A stretch of DNA of 64,000 nucleotides from Mycobacterium gordonae (lineage in GTDB: Bacteria; Actinomycetota; Actinomycetes; Mycobacteriales; Mycobacteriaceae). Below, piece by piece: positions 8,709-16,828 of this stretch. Numbering within the stretch: position 1 is the first letter of the stretch; each line of letters opens with the position of its first letter. The stretch spans positions 1 to 64,000 of the forward strand of contig NZ_LQOY01000227.1 in the NCBI RefSeq assembly GCF_002101675.1. Reading direction: 5' to 3'. Position numbers and translations under genes: made by a program. The notes below the pieces were generated by a model. It was given only the letters and a program-made list of their open reading frames with translations, was not told the DNA's origin and did no database searches.

Positions 8709-8725
8709 CGCACGGAGGGAGAGTC

Positions 8726-8977
8726 ATGACTGTCCAAGTCGGCGATGTCCGCCGGTTGCTGGCGCACCAGGATTCCGACGCCGCAATGGTTTTGATCCAG
8801 GGCCGGGTCGAGGTCAGGACGCCGGCCGAACTGGAATCACCGGATTGCCGTGGCGCCCTGCACATCGCCTCGCGCCAGGAACTGGTGGATCGAGCCGGCA
8901 CCGCGGAACTGTCCGAGCGGGATTTGAGCGAGCAGGCCGAGAGTCTCGACATGGCCGTGCGCAACCTGGGTGGCTGA
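8726..8977 (+). CDS. Small hypothetical protein
   Basis: 83 residues with a strong ribosome binding site (GGAGGGAGAG, ATG 3 bases on) 17 bases after the dehydrogenase stop, so it is very likely the last gene of that operon. It is mixed charge and soluble, with no signal or membrane segment. It begins MTVQVGDVRRLLAHQDSDAA and has an Asp/Glu-rich helix near the end. I do not recognise the family. Its stop is 6 bases from the stop of the convergent kinase gene. Confidence 0.7.
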   Translation: MTVQVGDVRRLLAHQDSDAAMVLIQGRVEVRTPAELESPDCRGALHIASRQELVDRAGTAELSERDLSEQAESLDMAVRNLGG

Positions 8978-8983
8978 GCCGAT

Positions 8984-10915
8984 CTACTTGCGCCGCAACG
9001 CCACAATTTTGTCGTTGCGCCCGCCCACATATACGGTTCCGCTGTTGTCGACCGCCAACCCCCACGGGTAGTCGAGGCCGGTGAAGGGGAGTTCCTCCTG
9101 TGTCGTGGAGCCGACCGCGAGCTTCAGTGTGCGGTTGTGGCCGGTGTCGTTGAGATACACATTGCCCTGGGAGTCGAGCGTGAGGCCGCCCGGTTGCTTG
9201 AGGCCCGTAAACGGCAGTGCCGTCTGCTTTTTGGTGTCCACCGGCAGAACCAGGACGCGATTGTTGCCGCCGTCGGCCACATAGACGGTCCCGTTGCCGG
9301 TCACCACCAGACCTGTCGGGTTGTTCAGGCCGTTGAACGGCACTTCGCTGATCGTGTTCGAATTTGCGGCGAGCGCCACCACATGGTTCTTTCCGGTGTC
9401 GGCGACGTACACGGTCCGGCTGCTGTCGACCGTCAGTCCGGTCGGGTTCTCCAAGTCGGTGAACGGCAGCACCTCTTGGGTCTGACTACCCGGCCGCAAC
9501 ACCAGTACCCGCTTGTTGCCGGCGTCGTTGACGTAGACGGTGCCGGTGTTGTCCGCGGTCACTCCGGTGGGAAGGTTGAGCCCGTCGAACGGCAAGGTGT
9601 GGGGTTCGGTGGTGCCGGCGAACAGCGCAAGGATCCGATTGTGTTCGGTGTCAGCGATATACACCGTTCCGCCGATGTCCACCGACAGGCCCTGCGGGTC
9701 ACGCAGGCCGGTGAACGGCAGCGTCACCTGCTCGTATTCGCTCTTTGATCCCCAGTTGCCGAGAAAGACGACGGCCGCCACGGTCAGGATCACCGCGAGC
9801 ACGGCACCAGCGGCCACCGCCTTGCGGCGCCACCACGGACGGGGCCGGGCCGGCGGCACCGGTGCCGGGCGGGGGACCATCGGTTCCGGCTGCGGCACCG
9901 AGACCGGCCGCGCCATCGTTGGGTGGACATTTTGCGGCGGCGGCGGGGGTTTCGACGGCGGTCGCGGCGGTGGAGGCGGCGGTTGCCGCGGCGGGGGCGG
10001 TGGTTGCCGCCAATTGGTGTCGGGGCGGGGCAGTGGATTGGTATAGGCGGCAGGGGCCGGCTGCATCCGGATGGTCGGTGTCACCGTGGTCGCGGTGAGC
10101 GCGTTGCGGGCGTCGCGCGCAAGTTCCAGCGCGGTGTCGTAGCGGTCACCGGGGTTCTTGGCCATGCCTCGTGCGATGACCATGTCCAGGCTCGCCGGAA
10201 TGTCGGGATTGGTGCTCGACGGCCGCGGCGGGGGCGCACTGCGGTGGCCGGTGATCTGCTCCTGCAGGGTGTCACCCGGAAACGGGGACTGTGCCGTCAG
10301 GCATTCATAGAGCACACAGGCCAACGAGTAGATGTCCGAGCGGGAGTCGACGTCTGCCGCGGTGAACCGTTCGGGGGCCATGTAGTGGTAGGTCCCGATG
10401 AAATTGCCGGTCGCCGTCAGGGACAGGTCATCCGCGGCGCGCGCGATCCCGAAGTCGATCAGGTAGGCGAAATCGTCGTGGTCGAGCAGAACATTGGACG
10501 GCTTGACGTCGCGGTGCAGCAGCCTTTCCCGGTGCGCGGCGTGCAATCCCTTGGCGACCTGGTCGATGATGGTCACCGCCCGGGCCGGCGGCAGCGGCCC
10601 CTGGTTCAGCACGGCCTGCAGGTCGTGACCCTCGATCAACCGCATGTCCACATAGAGCCGGCCGTTGATCTCGCCGTAGGTGTGGATCGGGATCAAATGT
10701 GGGCTGTTGAGTCGCGCGGTGGCGTGCGCCTCGCGCCGGAACCGCTGCTGGAACACCTCGTCGGTGGAAACGGCGGACGGCAGGATCTTCAGGGCGACGA
10801 CTCGATCGGTGTCGGCGTCGTAGGCGCGCCATACTTCGCCCATGCCGCCCCGACCCATCAACTCGATGAGCCGGTACTTACCGAATGAAGTCTCCTGCAA
10901 CAACGCCTCCCACAT
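8984..10915 (-). CDS. Receptor Ser/Thr kinase with beta-propeller sensor, PknD-like
   Basis: 643 residues. The N-terminal ~275 form a Hanks-type kinase: GRGGMGEVWRAYD, the ALKILP lysine, LLHRDVKPSNVLLD, YLIDFGIARA and GTYHYMAPERFTAADVDSRSD. A Pro-rich juxtamembrane linker with PPPPPRQPPPPPPRPP runs to about 350. One membrane helix (VAAGAVLAVILTVAAVVFLG) precedes six repeated NHL blades of the type LPFTGLxxPxGLxVDxxGTVYVxDxxxN. The architecture matches M. tuberculosis PknD, including the LPF(T/N)GL repeat phrasing. It should sense an extracytoplasmic ligand and phosphorylate cytoplasmic Ser/Thr. It diverges from the lipoprotein at 11099. Whether it is the pknD orthologue or a paralogue is unclear, as the pstS neighbours are absent. 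Confidence 0.9.
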   Translation of the reverse strand: MWEALLQETSFGKYRLIELMGRGGMGEVWRAYDADTDRVVALKILPSAVSTDEVFQQRFRREAHATARLNSPHLIPIHTYGEINGRLYVDMRLIEGHDLQAVLNQGPLPPARAVTIIDQVAKGLHAAHRERLLHRDVKPSNVLLDHDDFAYLIDFGIARAADDLSLTATGNFIGTYHYMAPERFTAADVDSRSDIYSLACVLYECLTAQSPFPGDTLQEQITGHRSAPPPRPSSTNPDIPASLDMVIARGMAKNPGDRYDTALELARDARNALTATTVTPTIRMQPAPAAYTNPLPRPDTNWRQPPPPPRQPPPPPPRPPSKPPPPPQNVHPTMARPVSVPQPEPMVPRPAPVPPARPRPWWRRKAVAAGAVLAVILTVAAVVFLGNWGSKSEYEQVTLPFTGLRDPQGLSVDIGGTVYIADTEHNRILALFAGTTEPHTLPFDGLNLPTGVTADNTGTVYVNDAGNKRVLVLRPGSQTQEVLPFTDLENPTGLTVDSSRTVYVADTGKNHVVALAANSNTISEVPFNGLNNPTGLVVTGNGTVYVADGGNNRVLVLPVDTKKQTALPFTGLKQPGGLTLDSQGNVYLNDTGHNRTLKLAVGSTTQEELPFTGLDYPWGLAVDNSGTVYVGGRNDKIVALRRK

Positions 10916-10949
10916 TTGTCACCACTGGCCCGACTGTAACGCGGGCACC

Positions 10950-10963
10950 TGTGACCAGTCACA
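10950..10963. promoter_or_regulatory. TGTGAC-CA-GTCACA inverted repeat in a divergent promoter region
   Basis: A perfect 6-bp inverted repeat with a 2-base centre lies between the divergent kinase (start 10915) and lipoprotein (start 11099), 35 bases from the kinase start. The half sites match mycobacterial CRP/Cmr half sites (TGTGA/TCACA), but the spacer is 4 rather than 6 bases, so it is not a standard CRP site. It is an operator candidate only. Confidence 0.35.
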
Positions 10964-11098
10964 GCATTTCACCGGGCCCGTTGTCGCGCCAGGTTAGCTG
11001 TGCGTTTGCCGTCCGTTAACCATTTTGGCAGCCTGCCGGAAATCGGGCACGGACGATTTTGGGTTCGGTAGTTGCCCTGGTCGAGTTGACTGATCGGC

Positions 11099-11881
11099 GT
11101 GAAGCCGTGGATGCCCGTGGTCATTGCCGCGGCGGTGCTGCTGGCGGGGTGCTCGGCGCACCGGTCCGGCCCGCGCCCGACGGTGCCCGCCTCTCCCGGC
11201 CCGACGACGGTGGGGCAGCTGTGTGACTCCCAAACCTGGCCCCGTCAGTTGCCGAACGTGGTCGGACGGTTGCTCTACCAGGCCAAAGACGGCGAGTTGG
11301 GGTGTTGGGACAATGTGCGGGGTGTCGCGCCGGACGGGCACGACCCGCTGCACAGCCCCGCCCAACCCGCGGAGAGGACCTACCGCATCGTCGCCGTGTC
11401 GCCGGCCGTGGGTACCCCGACCGGGCGCCACGATGTGGTGACGCTGGACCTTACCGAACTCGACCCGTTGCAGCCCCCCGCGTTCCGGCCGTGCGACTGG
11501 GTGAGCGAGGCCGAAGCCCGCGGCATGCTGGGCGGGCAAGTCACCCTCGAGCCCTACGGCGACCAGGCCGGGTCGGTCGACATCGCGTGCATCTACAACA
11601 AGCCGGGCGACATGGGCGACGGCGTCGAAGTGGATCTGCAGGTGCCGGGCGCTTTCCTGGTGGATGCGGCGTCGCAGTTCGCGCTGGACTCGCGGCACGG
11701 GACCGTGGTCGACGGTGTCGGCGTCAAGGCTGCCTGCGTCGATGACCCGACGACGTCACCGCCGTCCACCACTTTGCTGGTTTTGCTCGGCGGCGACCGG
11801 CTACTGCGGGTGATTCAAGGCAACGGGTCATGTGACGCGCTTAAACGCTTCGCACAGTTGGCAATTGGGCGTATCAGCTGA
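11099..11881 (+). CDS. Putative lipoprotein, DUF3558-like
   Basis: 260 residues from a GTG. The N-terminus MKPWMPVVIAAAVLLAGCSA has a lipobox with Cys18, so it should be a membrane-anchored lipoprotein. The C-terminal half has the pattern PCDWVSEAEARGMLGGQ, then a Cys in IACIYNKPGD and a terminal CDALKRFAQLA helix, resembling DUF3558 lipoproteins. The N-terminal half (LCDSQTWPRQLPNVVGRLLY, then GCWDNVRGV) contains another Cys pair. Function is unknown. It stands alone, with 315 bases before the next gene, and diverges from the PknD-like kinase. Confidence 0.75.
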   Translation: MKPWMPVVIAAAVLLAGCSAHRSGPRPTVPASPGPTTVGQLCDSQTWPRQLPNVVGRLLYQAKDGELGCWDNVRGVAPDGHDPLHSPAQPAERTYRIVAVSPAVGTPTGRHDVVTLDLTELDPLQPPAFRPCDWVSEAEARGMLGGQVTLEPYGDQAGSVDIACIYNKPGDMGDGVEVDLQVPGAFLVDAASQFALDSRHGTVVDGVGVKAACVDDPTTSPPSTTLLVLLGGDRLLRVIQGNGSCDALKRFAQLAIGRIS

Positions 11882-12196
11882 GGGGGCGGCGCGCCGCGTG
11901 CTGGACGAATTCGTGCAACGGACTGGGCTGACCTCGCGATCAGTCGCAGTGCAGCATGCGGATGCTGAAGACGGGACGCCCGCTACCGATATTGCCGTGG
12001 TGGTCGTGATCGAGCCGGCAGCCACATTCGCAATCGTGGCGGCAATCTCGGTCAAGAAGGCGGGATCGGCACCAGCACTGGGTGCTGCAGGGCGACGACC
12101 GCGGGATCTACGGGCCCGAGGGCGCGGCGCTGATGCGCCGGGTCCGTCGCCGCAGGTGAAGGGCGCTGTGCCCACCCGGGTTGTTACCATCGCGCG
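11882..12196. other. Gene-free gap with a probable C-terminal gene relic
   Basis: No intact gene is supported here. From 12076 the plus strand reads HWVLQGDDRGIYGPEGAALM then RRVRRRR and stops at 12159. Every codon in this stretch ends in G or C, which is typical of real coding sequence, but the frame upstream is low-complexity and closed. On the opposite strand a Cys/His-rich frame (about 11944-12090) also ends in a stop without a start. The best reading is the decayed remains of one or two genes. The last ~35 bases should hold the ami1 promoter and leader. Confidence 0.4.
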
Positions 12197-12946
12197 GTGA
12201 GCCGATTTTCCAGGCGCGACGTGCTGAAATGCGCCGCCGCAGCACCGGTCCTGCTCGCCGCGATGGTCACCGTCCCGCCGGCCTCGGCCGCCGGCATCGC
12301 CGGGATGAGCGTCTTTCTCGACCCGGGGCACAACGCCGTCGCCGACGCGTCGATCAACCAGCAGGTCCCCAACGGCCGCGGCGGGACCAAGCCGTGCAAC
12401 ACCTCGGGCACCGCGGCCGGCGACGGCTATCCAGAGCACGCGTTCACCTGGGACGTCACCACTATGGTCGCCGCCAACCTGAACAACCTCGGCGTCCGCA
12501 CCGAGTTGTCCAGAGGAGACGACGGTTCCGTCGGCCCGTGCATCGACGAGCGCGCCGCCCGCGCCAACGCCATGCACCCGGACGCCATCGTCAGCATCCA
12601 CGCCGACGGCGGACCCGCTTCCGGGCACGGCTTCCACGTCAACTACTCCAGCCCGCCGCTCAACGACGCCCAGTCGGGCGGCGCGATGCAGCTGGCCAAC
12701 GCGATGCGCTCGGCCCTGATCTCCGCCGGGTTCCAGCCGTCGAACTATGTCGGCTCCGACGGCCTGTACGGTCGCGCCGACCTCGCCGGCCTCAACCTGG
12801 CCCAGTATCCGGCCGTGCTCGTCGAGCTCGGCAACATGAAGAACACCGAGGACGCCGCCCAGATCGAAAGTGCCGATGGCCGAGCGAAATACGCCTCCGC
12901 CGTGACTCAGGGGATCGTCGCCTATCTTCAAGCCAAGGCGAGCTAG
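12197..12946 (+). CDS. ami1: N-acetylmuramoyl-L-alanine amidase, Rv3717/Ami1-like
   Basis: 249 residues from a GTG. The N-terminus MSRFSRRDVLKCAAAAPVLL has twin arginines and a signal peptide ending in ASA-AG, so export via Tat is plausible. The Amidase_3 zinc site is visible: His in FLDPGHN, Glu in YPEHAFTWD and His in SIHADGG. The catalytic Glu is in VLVELGNMKNTED. Family knowledge from Rv3717: it cleaves the amide between MurNAc and the stem peptide during peptidoglycan turnover and cell separation. It lacks a separate cell-wall-binding domain, as Ami1 does. It is followed closely by another exported protein of the penicillin-recognising fold and then a Ser/Thr kinase. Confidence 0.9.
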   Translation: MSRFSRRDVLKCAAAAPVLLAAMVTVPPASAAGIAGMSVFLDPGHNAVADASINQQVPNGRGGTKPCNTSGTAAGDGYPEHAFTWDVTTMVAANLNNLGVRTELSRGDDGSVGPCIDERAARANAMHPDAIVSIHADGGPASGHGFHVNYSSPPLNDAQSGGAMQLANAMRSALISAGFQPSNYVGSDGLYGRADLAGLNLAQYPAVLVELGNMKNTEDAAQIESADGRAKYASAVTQGIVAYLQAKAS

Positions 12947-12983
12947 CGTCCGCACCGCGATCGCGATCCTCGCAACCCTGGTT

Positions 12984-13802
12984 GTGGCGGCCGCGATCGT
13001 GACATTAACCGCCGTCTACACCTACCGGCACGCCCCCGTTCCGAAAAGGCCCCCGATGACGTCCCCCCACAGTGCACCGCCGCCCCAGAATGCCGACCTG
13101 GCCGCCGAATTCACTCAACTGGCGCGTAGCGTGAACGCGACGATGGCATTGGCCGTCACCGCCGTCGGCAGCAATCAGCCGCCGACGATTTACGGCGACT
13201 GGCAACAGGGTGCGGCCTGGTCGACCATCAAGGTGCCGCTGGCGATCGCCGCCTACCGGCAACAGCACACCATCACCGCCACCATGCAGGCCACCATCAC
13301 CGAATCGGATAACACGGCGGCAGAAGCTCTTTGGCAGCAGCTCGGCGACCCCGTCACCGCTGCAGGCAAGGTGCAAGAGGTGCTGCGCGAGACCGGCGAC
13401 CCGACCATCGTCGAATCACGAAAACTACGACCGCAATTCACCGCCTTCGGCCAGACCATCTGGTCGCTCGCCGATCAAGCCCACTTCATCGCGCAAGCTT
13501 TCTGCAACAAGCAGTACGACCCGATTTTCGCTTTGATGGGTCAGATTGTGCCGCAACAGCGTTGGGGCATCGGCGCGCTGCCCGGCGCGCAATTCAAAGG
13601 AGGCTGGGGTCCGTCCCCGGCCGAGAGGTATCTGGTGCGCCAGTTCGGCGTAGTCAACTCGGGCAGGCTCGCCGTCGCCATCGCGGCCGAGCCCGCGTCG
13701 GGGTCGTTCGACGACGGCACGCGCGCGCTCGACGAAGTCGCCGCCTGGCTGAGCGTCCGTCTCCCACAGCTACCCGCAGGCGGTTGCCCGGGAAACACCT
13801 AG
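12984..13802 (+). CDS. Exported serine hydrolase of the beta-lactamase/PBP fold
   Basis: 272 residues as called. A WSTIKVPLAIAAYRQ segment supplies the SxxK motif, ITESDNTAAEALW supplies SDN, and FKGGWGP near residue 205 stands where KTG is expected, so the class A beta-lactamase fold is clear but the third motif is altered. The hydrophobic N-terminal helix begins before the GTG at 12984: the open frame continues back to 12906 and encodes VRTAIAILATLV before it, without ATG, GTG or TTG. The true start may therefore be a non-canonical codon, or the helix is shortened. It is probably anchored or secreted. Its position after ami1 suggests cell-wall work. Confidence 0.75.
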   Translation: MAAAIVTLTAVYTYRHAPVPKRPPMTSPHSAPPPQNADLAAEFTQLARSVNATMALAVTAVGSNQPPTIYGDWQQGAAWSTIKVPLAIAAYRQQHTITATMQATITESDNTAAEALWQQLGDPVTAAGKVQEVLRETGDPTIVESRKLRPQFTAFGQTIWSLADQAHFIAQAFCNKQYDPIFALMGQIVPQQRWGIGALPGAQFKGGWGPSPAERYLVRQFGVVNSGRLAVAIAAEPASGSFDDGTRALDEVAAWLSVRLPQLPAGGCPGNT

Positions 13803-13850
13803 ACATCCCGGCGACGTGCCGCATAATCCCTACGGAGGAGGGCGTCAGCG

Positions 13851-15401
13851 GTGGATCAGCGGGTCGGTGCGACTTTCGGCAAGTACACGATCACCGGCGT
13901 CGTCGGCAAGGGCGGCATGGGCGAGGTCTACGAGGCCTACGACAATCAGATCGGCCGCACCGTCGCCCTGAAGATCATCAAGAGCCAGTTCGCCAACGAC
14001 CGCCAGTACCGCGCCCGCTTCGAGCGTGAATCGCACGCCGCGGCGACGCTGCAGGAACCGCACGTCATTCCGATTCACGGCTTTGGGGAGATCGACGGCT
14101 CACTGTTCATCGACATGCGCCTGGTCCGCGGCAAGGACCTGGAAGGCCTGCTGGCCAACGGGCCGCTGGAGCCCGCACGCGCGGTGGCCATCGTCGCCCA
14201 GATCGCCGCGGCCCTCGATGCGGCGCACGCCGAAGGGCTCGTGCACCGCGACGTCAAGCCGCAGAACATCCTGGTCACCCCGGCGGACTTCGCCTACCTG
14301 GTCGACTTCGGGATCGCCGAAACGATGGGGGAGCACACCCGTCTGACCGCGGCGAACATGCGGGTCGGCTCGTGGGCCTATATGGCGCCGGAACGATTCT
14401 CCGACCGCGACATCACCCCGGCGGCCGACATCTACTCGCTGGCGTGTGTGTTGTACGAAGCGCTGACCGGCCAGCTTCCGTTCCCGGCGCAAACCCAGGG
14501 CGGCTTCGTCGCGGCGCACCTGTCGTCACCGCCGCCGCGGCCCAGCCTGGCCAATCCGCGAGTTCCGGCGGCGCTGGACGACGTCATCGCGCGCGGCATG
14601 GCTAAGGAGCCCGACGACCGGTACGGCAGCGCCGGAGCGTTCGGGCGGGCGGCCGAGCGGGCGCTGCGCAGCGGTGTCCGGACCGCGGTCGACCCGACGG
14701 ACGAGTCGCCGACCCGCCCCGCGTCCTGGCCGCCCGCACCGCCACCGCAGCCGCCGACGGTCCAGCAGGTGTACCCGCAAACCTTTCCGCCCTATGGGCC
14801 GCCGTCCGGGCCGCAGCCCGTAGTCCCCAGCGAAGCTCCGGCAAGACCCCCGCGGCGCTGGCTGGCTCCTGCCGTGATCGGGGTCAGCGCGGTGCTCGTA
14901 CTGGGCGGCATCGGCGTGGCCGTCGGACTGCTGGCGAAGAAGGAGGACACGCCGGCCGCTTCCACCGCGACCGTGCCGCCGACAATCCCGCCGTACTCGG
15001 GCGAGACGTCGTCGAACTCGCCGGAGCCGATCCCGTCGCGGCCGACCAACGCCGCGCCGCCCCTGGTCACCGGCCCCGACCAGAGCGCCAGCCACCAGAG
15101 CTGTGACCAGGGCTTCCAGATGAACGTCACCGGGTACGGCTCGCATGGCGGGCGCGGTTCCCCGCAAACATCGTGCTACTTCGCCAACGCAGTGCTGCAT
15201 GCGTACTGGAACACCTACAACAACGCCACCAACGGCGCGCGCACGGTCTCGTCGCCGGGAGCCGTCGATTGCTTCACGGTGGCGGGCGCGAACTGCGATC
15301 CGAAAGCGCCGGCGAACTTCCTGATGCAGTGCGCCGGGGACGGCGCCAACCCGTGGATCAGATGTACCGGCGGCAAAGACGCCGTCGTCTATCTCTGGTA
15401 G
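13851..15401 (+). CDS. Transmembrane Ser/Thr protein kinase
   Basis: 516 residues from a GTG with GGAGGAGGG about 10 bases upstream. The kinase domain spans about 10-270: GKGGMGEVYEAYD, ALKIIKSQ, LVHRDVKPQNILVT, YLVDFGIAETMG and GSWAYMAPERFSDRDITPAAD. A Pro-rich linker and one membrane helix (APAVIGVSAVLVLGGIGVAV, about 343-363) follow. The extracellular ~150 residues have a Ser/Thr/Pro stalk and a domain with six cysteines (SCDQGF, TSCYFA, VDCFTVAGANCD, LMQCAGD, WIRCTGG), probably disulphide bonded. It resembles PknF/PknI-group kinases of mycobacteria; no exact match is claimed. It closes a block with amidase and hydrolase genes. Confidence 0.88.
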   Translation: MDQRVGATFGKYTITGVVGKGGMGEVYEAYDNQIGRTVALKIIKSQFANDRQYRARFERESHAAATLQEPHVIPIHGFGEIDGSLFIDMRLVRGKDLEGLLANGPLEPARAVAIVAQIAAALDAAHAEGLVHRDVKPQNILVTPADFAYLVDFGIAETMGEHTRLTAANMRVGSWAYMAPERFSDRDITPAADIYSLACVLYEALTGQLPFPAQTQGGFVAAHLSSPPPRPSLANPRVPAALDDVIARGMAKEPDDRYGSAGAFGRAAERALRSGVRTAVDPTDESPTRPASWPPAPPPQPPTVQQVYPQTFPPYGPPSGPQPVVPSEAPARPPRRWLAPAVIGVSAVLVLGGIGVAVGLLAKKEDTPAASTATVPPTIPPYSGETSSNSPEPIPSRPTNAAPPLVTGPDQSASHQSCDQGFQMNVTGYGSHGGRGSPQTSCYFANAVLHAYWNTYNNATNGARTVSSPGAVDCFTVAGANCDPKAPANFLMQCAGDGANPWIRCTGGKDAVVYLW

Positions 15402-15411
15402 CCGAAAAGCG

Positions 15412-15723
15412 TTACAGCAGTTGGGTAATCGCGGTGGTGATGGTGAGCACCAGGGTCGCGATCCCGATGATGTACACCTGGCGGCGCGCGGTGATCGGGG
15501 TCGGCAACGGGCGCTGGGCCAGCGTGTGCTGCCGTCGCCGCGCGATCACGTAGGTCGCCGACGCGGCGACGCAGGCCACCCCGGCCGGTAGCAGCGCGCC
15601 CAGTCGCTGTCCGGCGCCGTGAACGTCTTTGATAGCCAACAGCACTCCGTTGACCAGGAAGGCGAACGACGTCCTGGACCAGGCCAGCGTGGTGCGCTCG
15701 GCGGGCCCGCCTGGACCGGTCAA
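15412..15723 (-). CDS. DUF202 membrane protein (second of pair)
   Basis: 103 residues from a TTG whose bases overlap the upstream TGA stop (TTGA), indicating translational coupling. A longer open frame upstream is only a shadow of the first gene. It begins MTGPGGPAERTTLAWSRTSF, which is the conserved ERTxLAWxRT motif of DUF202, followed by three hydrophobic segments. It probably acts as a small integral membrane protein together with its partner. DUF202 proteins have no established role. It converges with the kinase, whose stop is 10 bases away. Confidence 0.75.
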   Translation of the reverse strand: MTGPGGPAERTTLAWSRTSFAFLVNGVLLAIKDVHGAGQRLGALLPAGVACVAASATYVIARRRQHTLAQRPLPTPITARRQVYIIGIATLVLTITTAITQLL

Positions 15724-16103
15724 CCCAGGACCACCTTGGCGATCACCATGCTCAGGGTGATCACCCCGAGAACGATGAGCCCGATCGCCAGCAGCCCGGG
15801 CGACGGGTGCCGGGGCAGCGGCTGCCCGCGACGCATCGCCCGTTCGGAAAGGCGCCAGCGCTGCAGGCCGGTCCAGCTCGTCGAGATGGCCAGCGCTGCC
15901 AAGCCGATGCCCATGATCCGGCGCGCGCCGACCACCACCAGTTCCGGGACGAAGTTCACCAGCGCGACCGCGGCCGCGAGCAGGCCCAATGCGGTGCGTT
16001 GCCAGGCCAGGAAGGTTCGCTCGTTGGCGAGGGTGAATCGGTAGTCGGGCTCCGTCTCTTCGACCCCGTCTTCCAGGGGAGCGCCATTGGCCACGGTGCA
16101 CAT
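15720..16103 (-). CDS. DUF202 (YidH-type) membrane protein
   Basis: 127 residues. The motif LANERTFLAWQRTALGLLAA identifies DUF202, and three hydrophobic stretches are visible (about 35-60, 67-80 and 102-126). It is the upstream member of a pair with the TTG-started gene at 15723. Its start is 14 bases from the start of the divergent HAD gene, so both promoters overlap or one transcript is leaderless. Function is unknown. Confidence 0.8.
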   Translation of the reverse strand: MCTVANGAPLEDGVEETEPDYRFTLANERTFLAWQRTALGLLAAAVALVNFVPELVVVGARRIMGIGLAALAISTSWTGLQRWRLSERAMRRGQPLPRHPSPGLLAIGLIVLGVITLSMVIAKVVLG

Positions 16104-16117
16104 CGTAGATTCAGCGG

Positions 16118-16828
16118 GTGCTGAAGGCGCTGTTATTCGATGTCCAGGGAACCGCGACCGACTTTCACTCCACGGTGTGCGACGAGGCGCGCCGGATCAG
16201 CGCCGGCCGCGACGCCGGGGTGGATTGGCCGGAGGTGGTTCGACGTTGGCGGGCAGGCTACTTCGCGGCCTTGGAGAGACCGCCGGCAGCGGTACCGAGC
16301 CAGGGTGTGTGGGTCTCGGTGGCTTCCGTCTACCGGACGGTGCTCGACACCGTCTTGGCCGAAGCCGGCTTCACCGACCTGACCGCGGCCGAGCGCGACG
16401 ACCTCGCCCTGGCCTGGCAGCGGCTGCGGCCATGGCCGGATGTCTGGCCGGGGCTGACCCGCCTGCGCCGGACATACGTGCTGGCCACCCTGTCGAACGC
16501 CGACGTCAGCGCGGTGATCGCCATCTCCAAGCGCGCCGGCCTGCCCTGGGACGCCATCTTCACCGCGGAGATGGCCGGGGTGTTCAAGCCCGACCCGGCC
16601 GCCTACCGGATGGCCGCCGCCTACCTCGGTCTGCCTGCTGGCGAGATCATGATGGTGGCCAGCCACAAGTACGACTTGCGCGCCGCGGCTCGACTCGGTT
16701 TCCAGACCGCCTTCGTGGCCCGACCGCTCGAATTCGGCGCCGACGGCGTGGCGGATGTCGGCTATGAGGACGAGTTCGACGTCAACGCTTGTGATTTCGT
16801 CGATCTCGCCGACCAGCTCGTAGGGTGA
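16118..16828 (+). CDS. HAD-superfamily hydrolase, haloacid dehalogenase type II-like
   Basis: 236 residues from a GTG. Motif I is LLFDVQGTATDF, with the nucleophile Asp but Gln after Val. Motif II is LATLSNADVSAV, the Lys of motif III is in GVFKPDPAAYRMAAAYL, and motif IV is VASHKYDLRAAARLGFQTAF. This is the pattern of L-2-haloacid dehalogenase-like enzymes, which hydrolyse either C-halogen or phosphate ester bonds; the substrate is unknown. It overlaps the potassium channel gene by GTGA, so the two are probably co-expressed. Confidence 0.82.
   Translation: MLKALLFDVQGTATDFHSTVCDEARRISAGRDAGVDWPEVVRRWRAGYFAALERPPAAVPSQGVWVSVASVYRTVLDTVLAEAGFTDLTAAERDDLALAWQRLRPWPDVWPGLTRLRRTYVLATLSNADVSAVIAISKRAGLPWDAIFTAEMAGVFKPDPAAYRMAAAYLGLPAGEIMMVASHKYDLRAAARLGFQTAFVARPLEFGADGVADVGYEDEFDVNACDFVDLADQLVG

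Noticed and set aside
9040..9740. Regular ~120-bp repeats considered as a minisatellite
   Set aside because: They are the NHL propeller blades of the kinase, diverged and in frame.
9923..10888. 321-residue plus-strand frame opposite the PknD-like kinase
   Set aside because: Shadow of the kinase domain and Pro-rich linker.
11828..12955. 375-residue minus-strand frame across the ami1 gene
   Set aside because: Most of it is antisense to ami1; low-complexity composition and no ribosome binding site.
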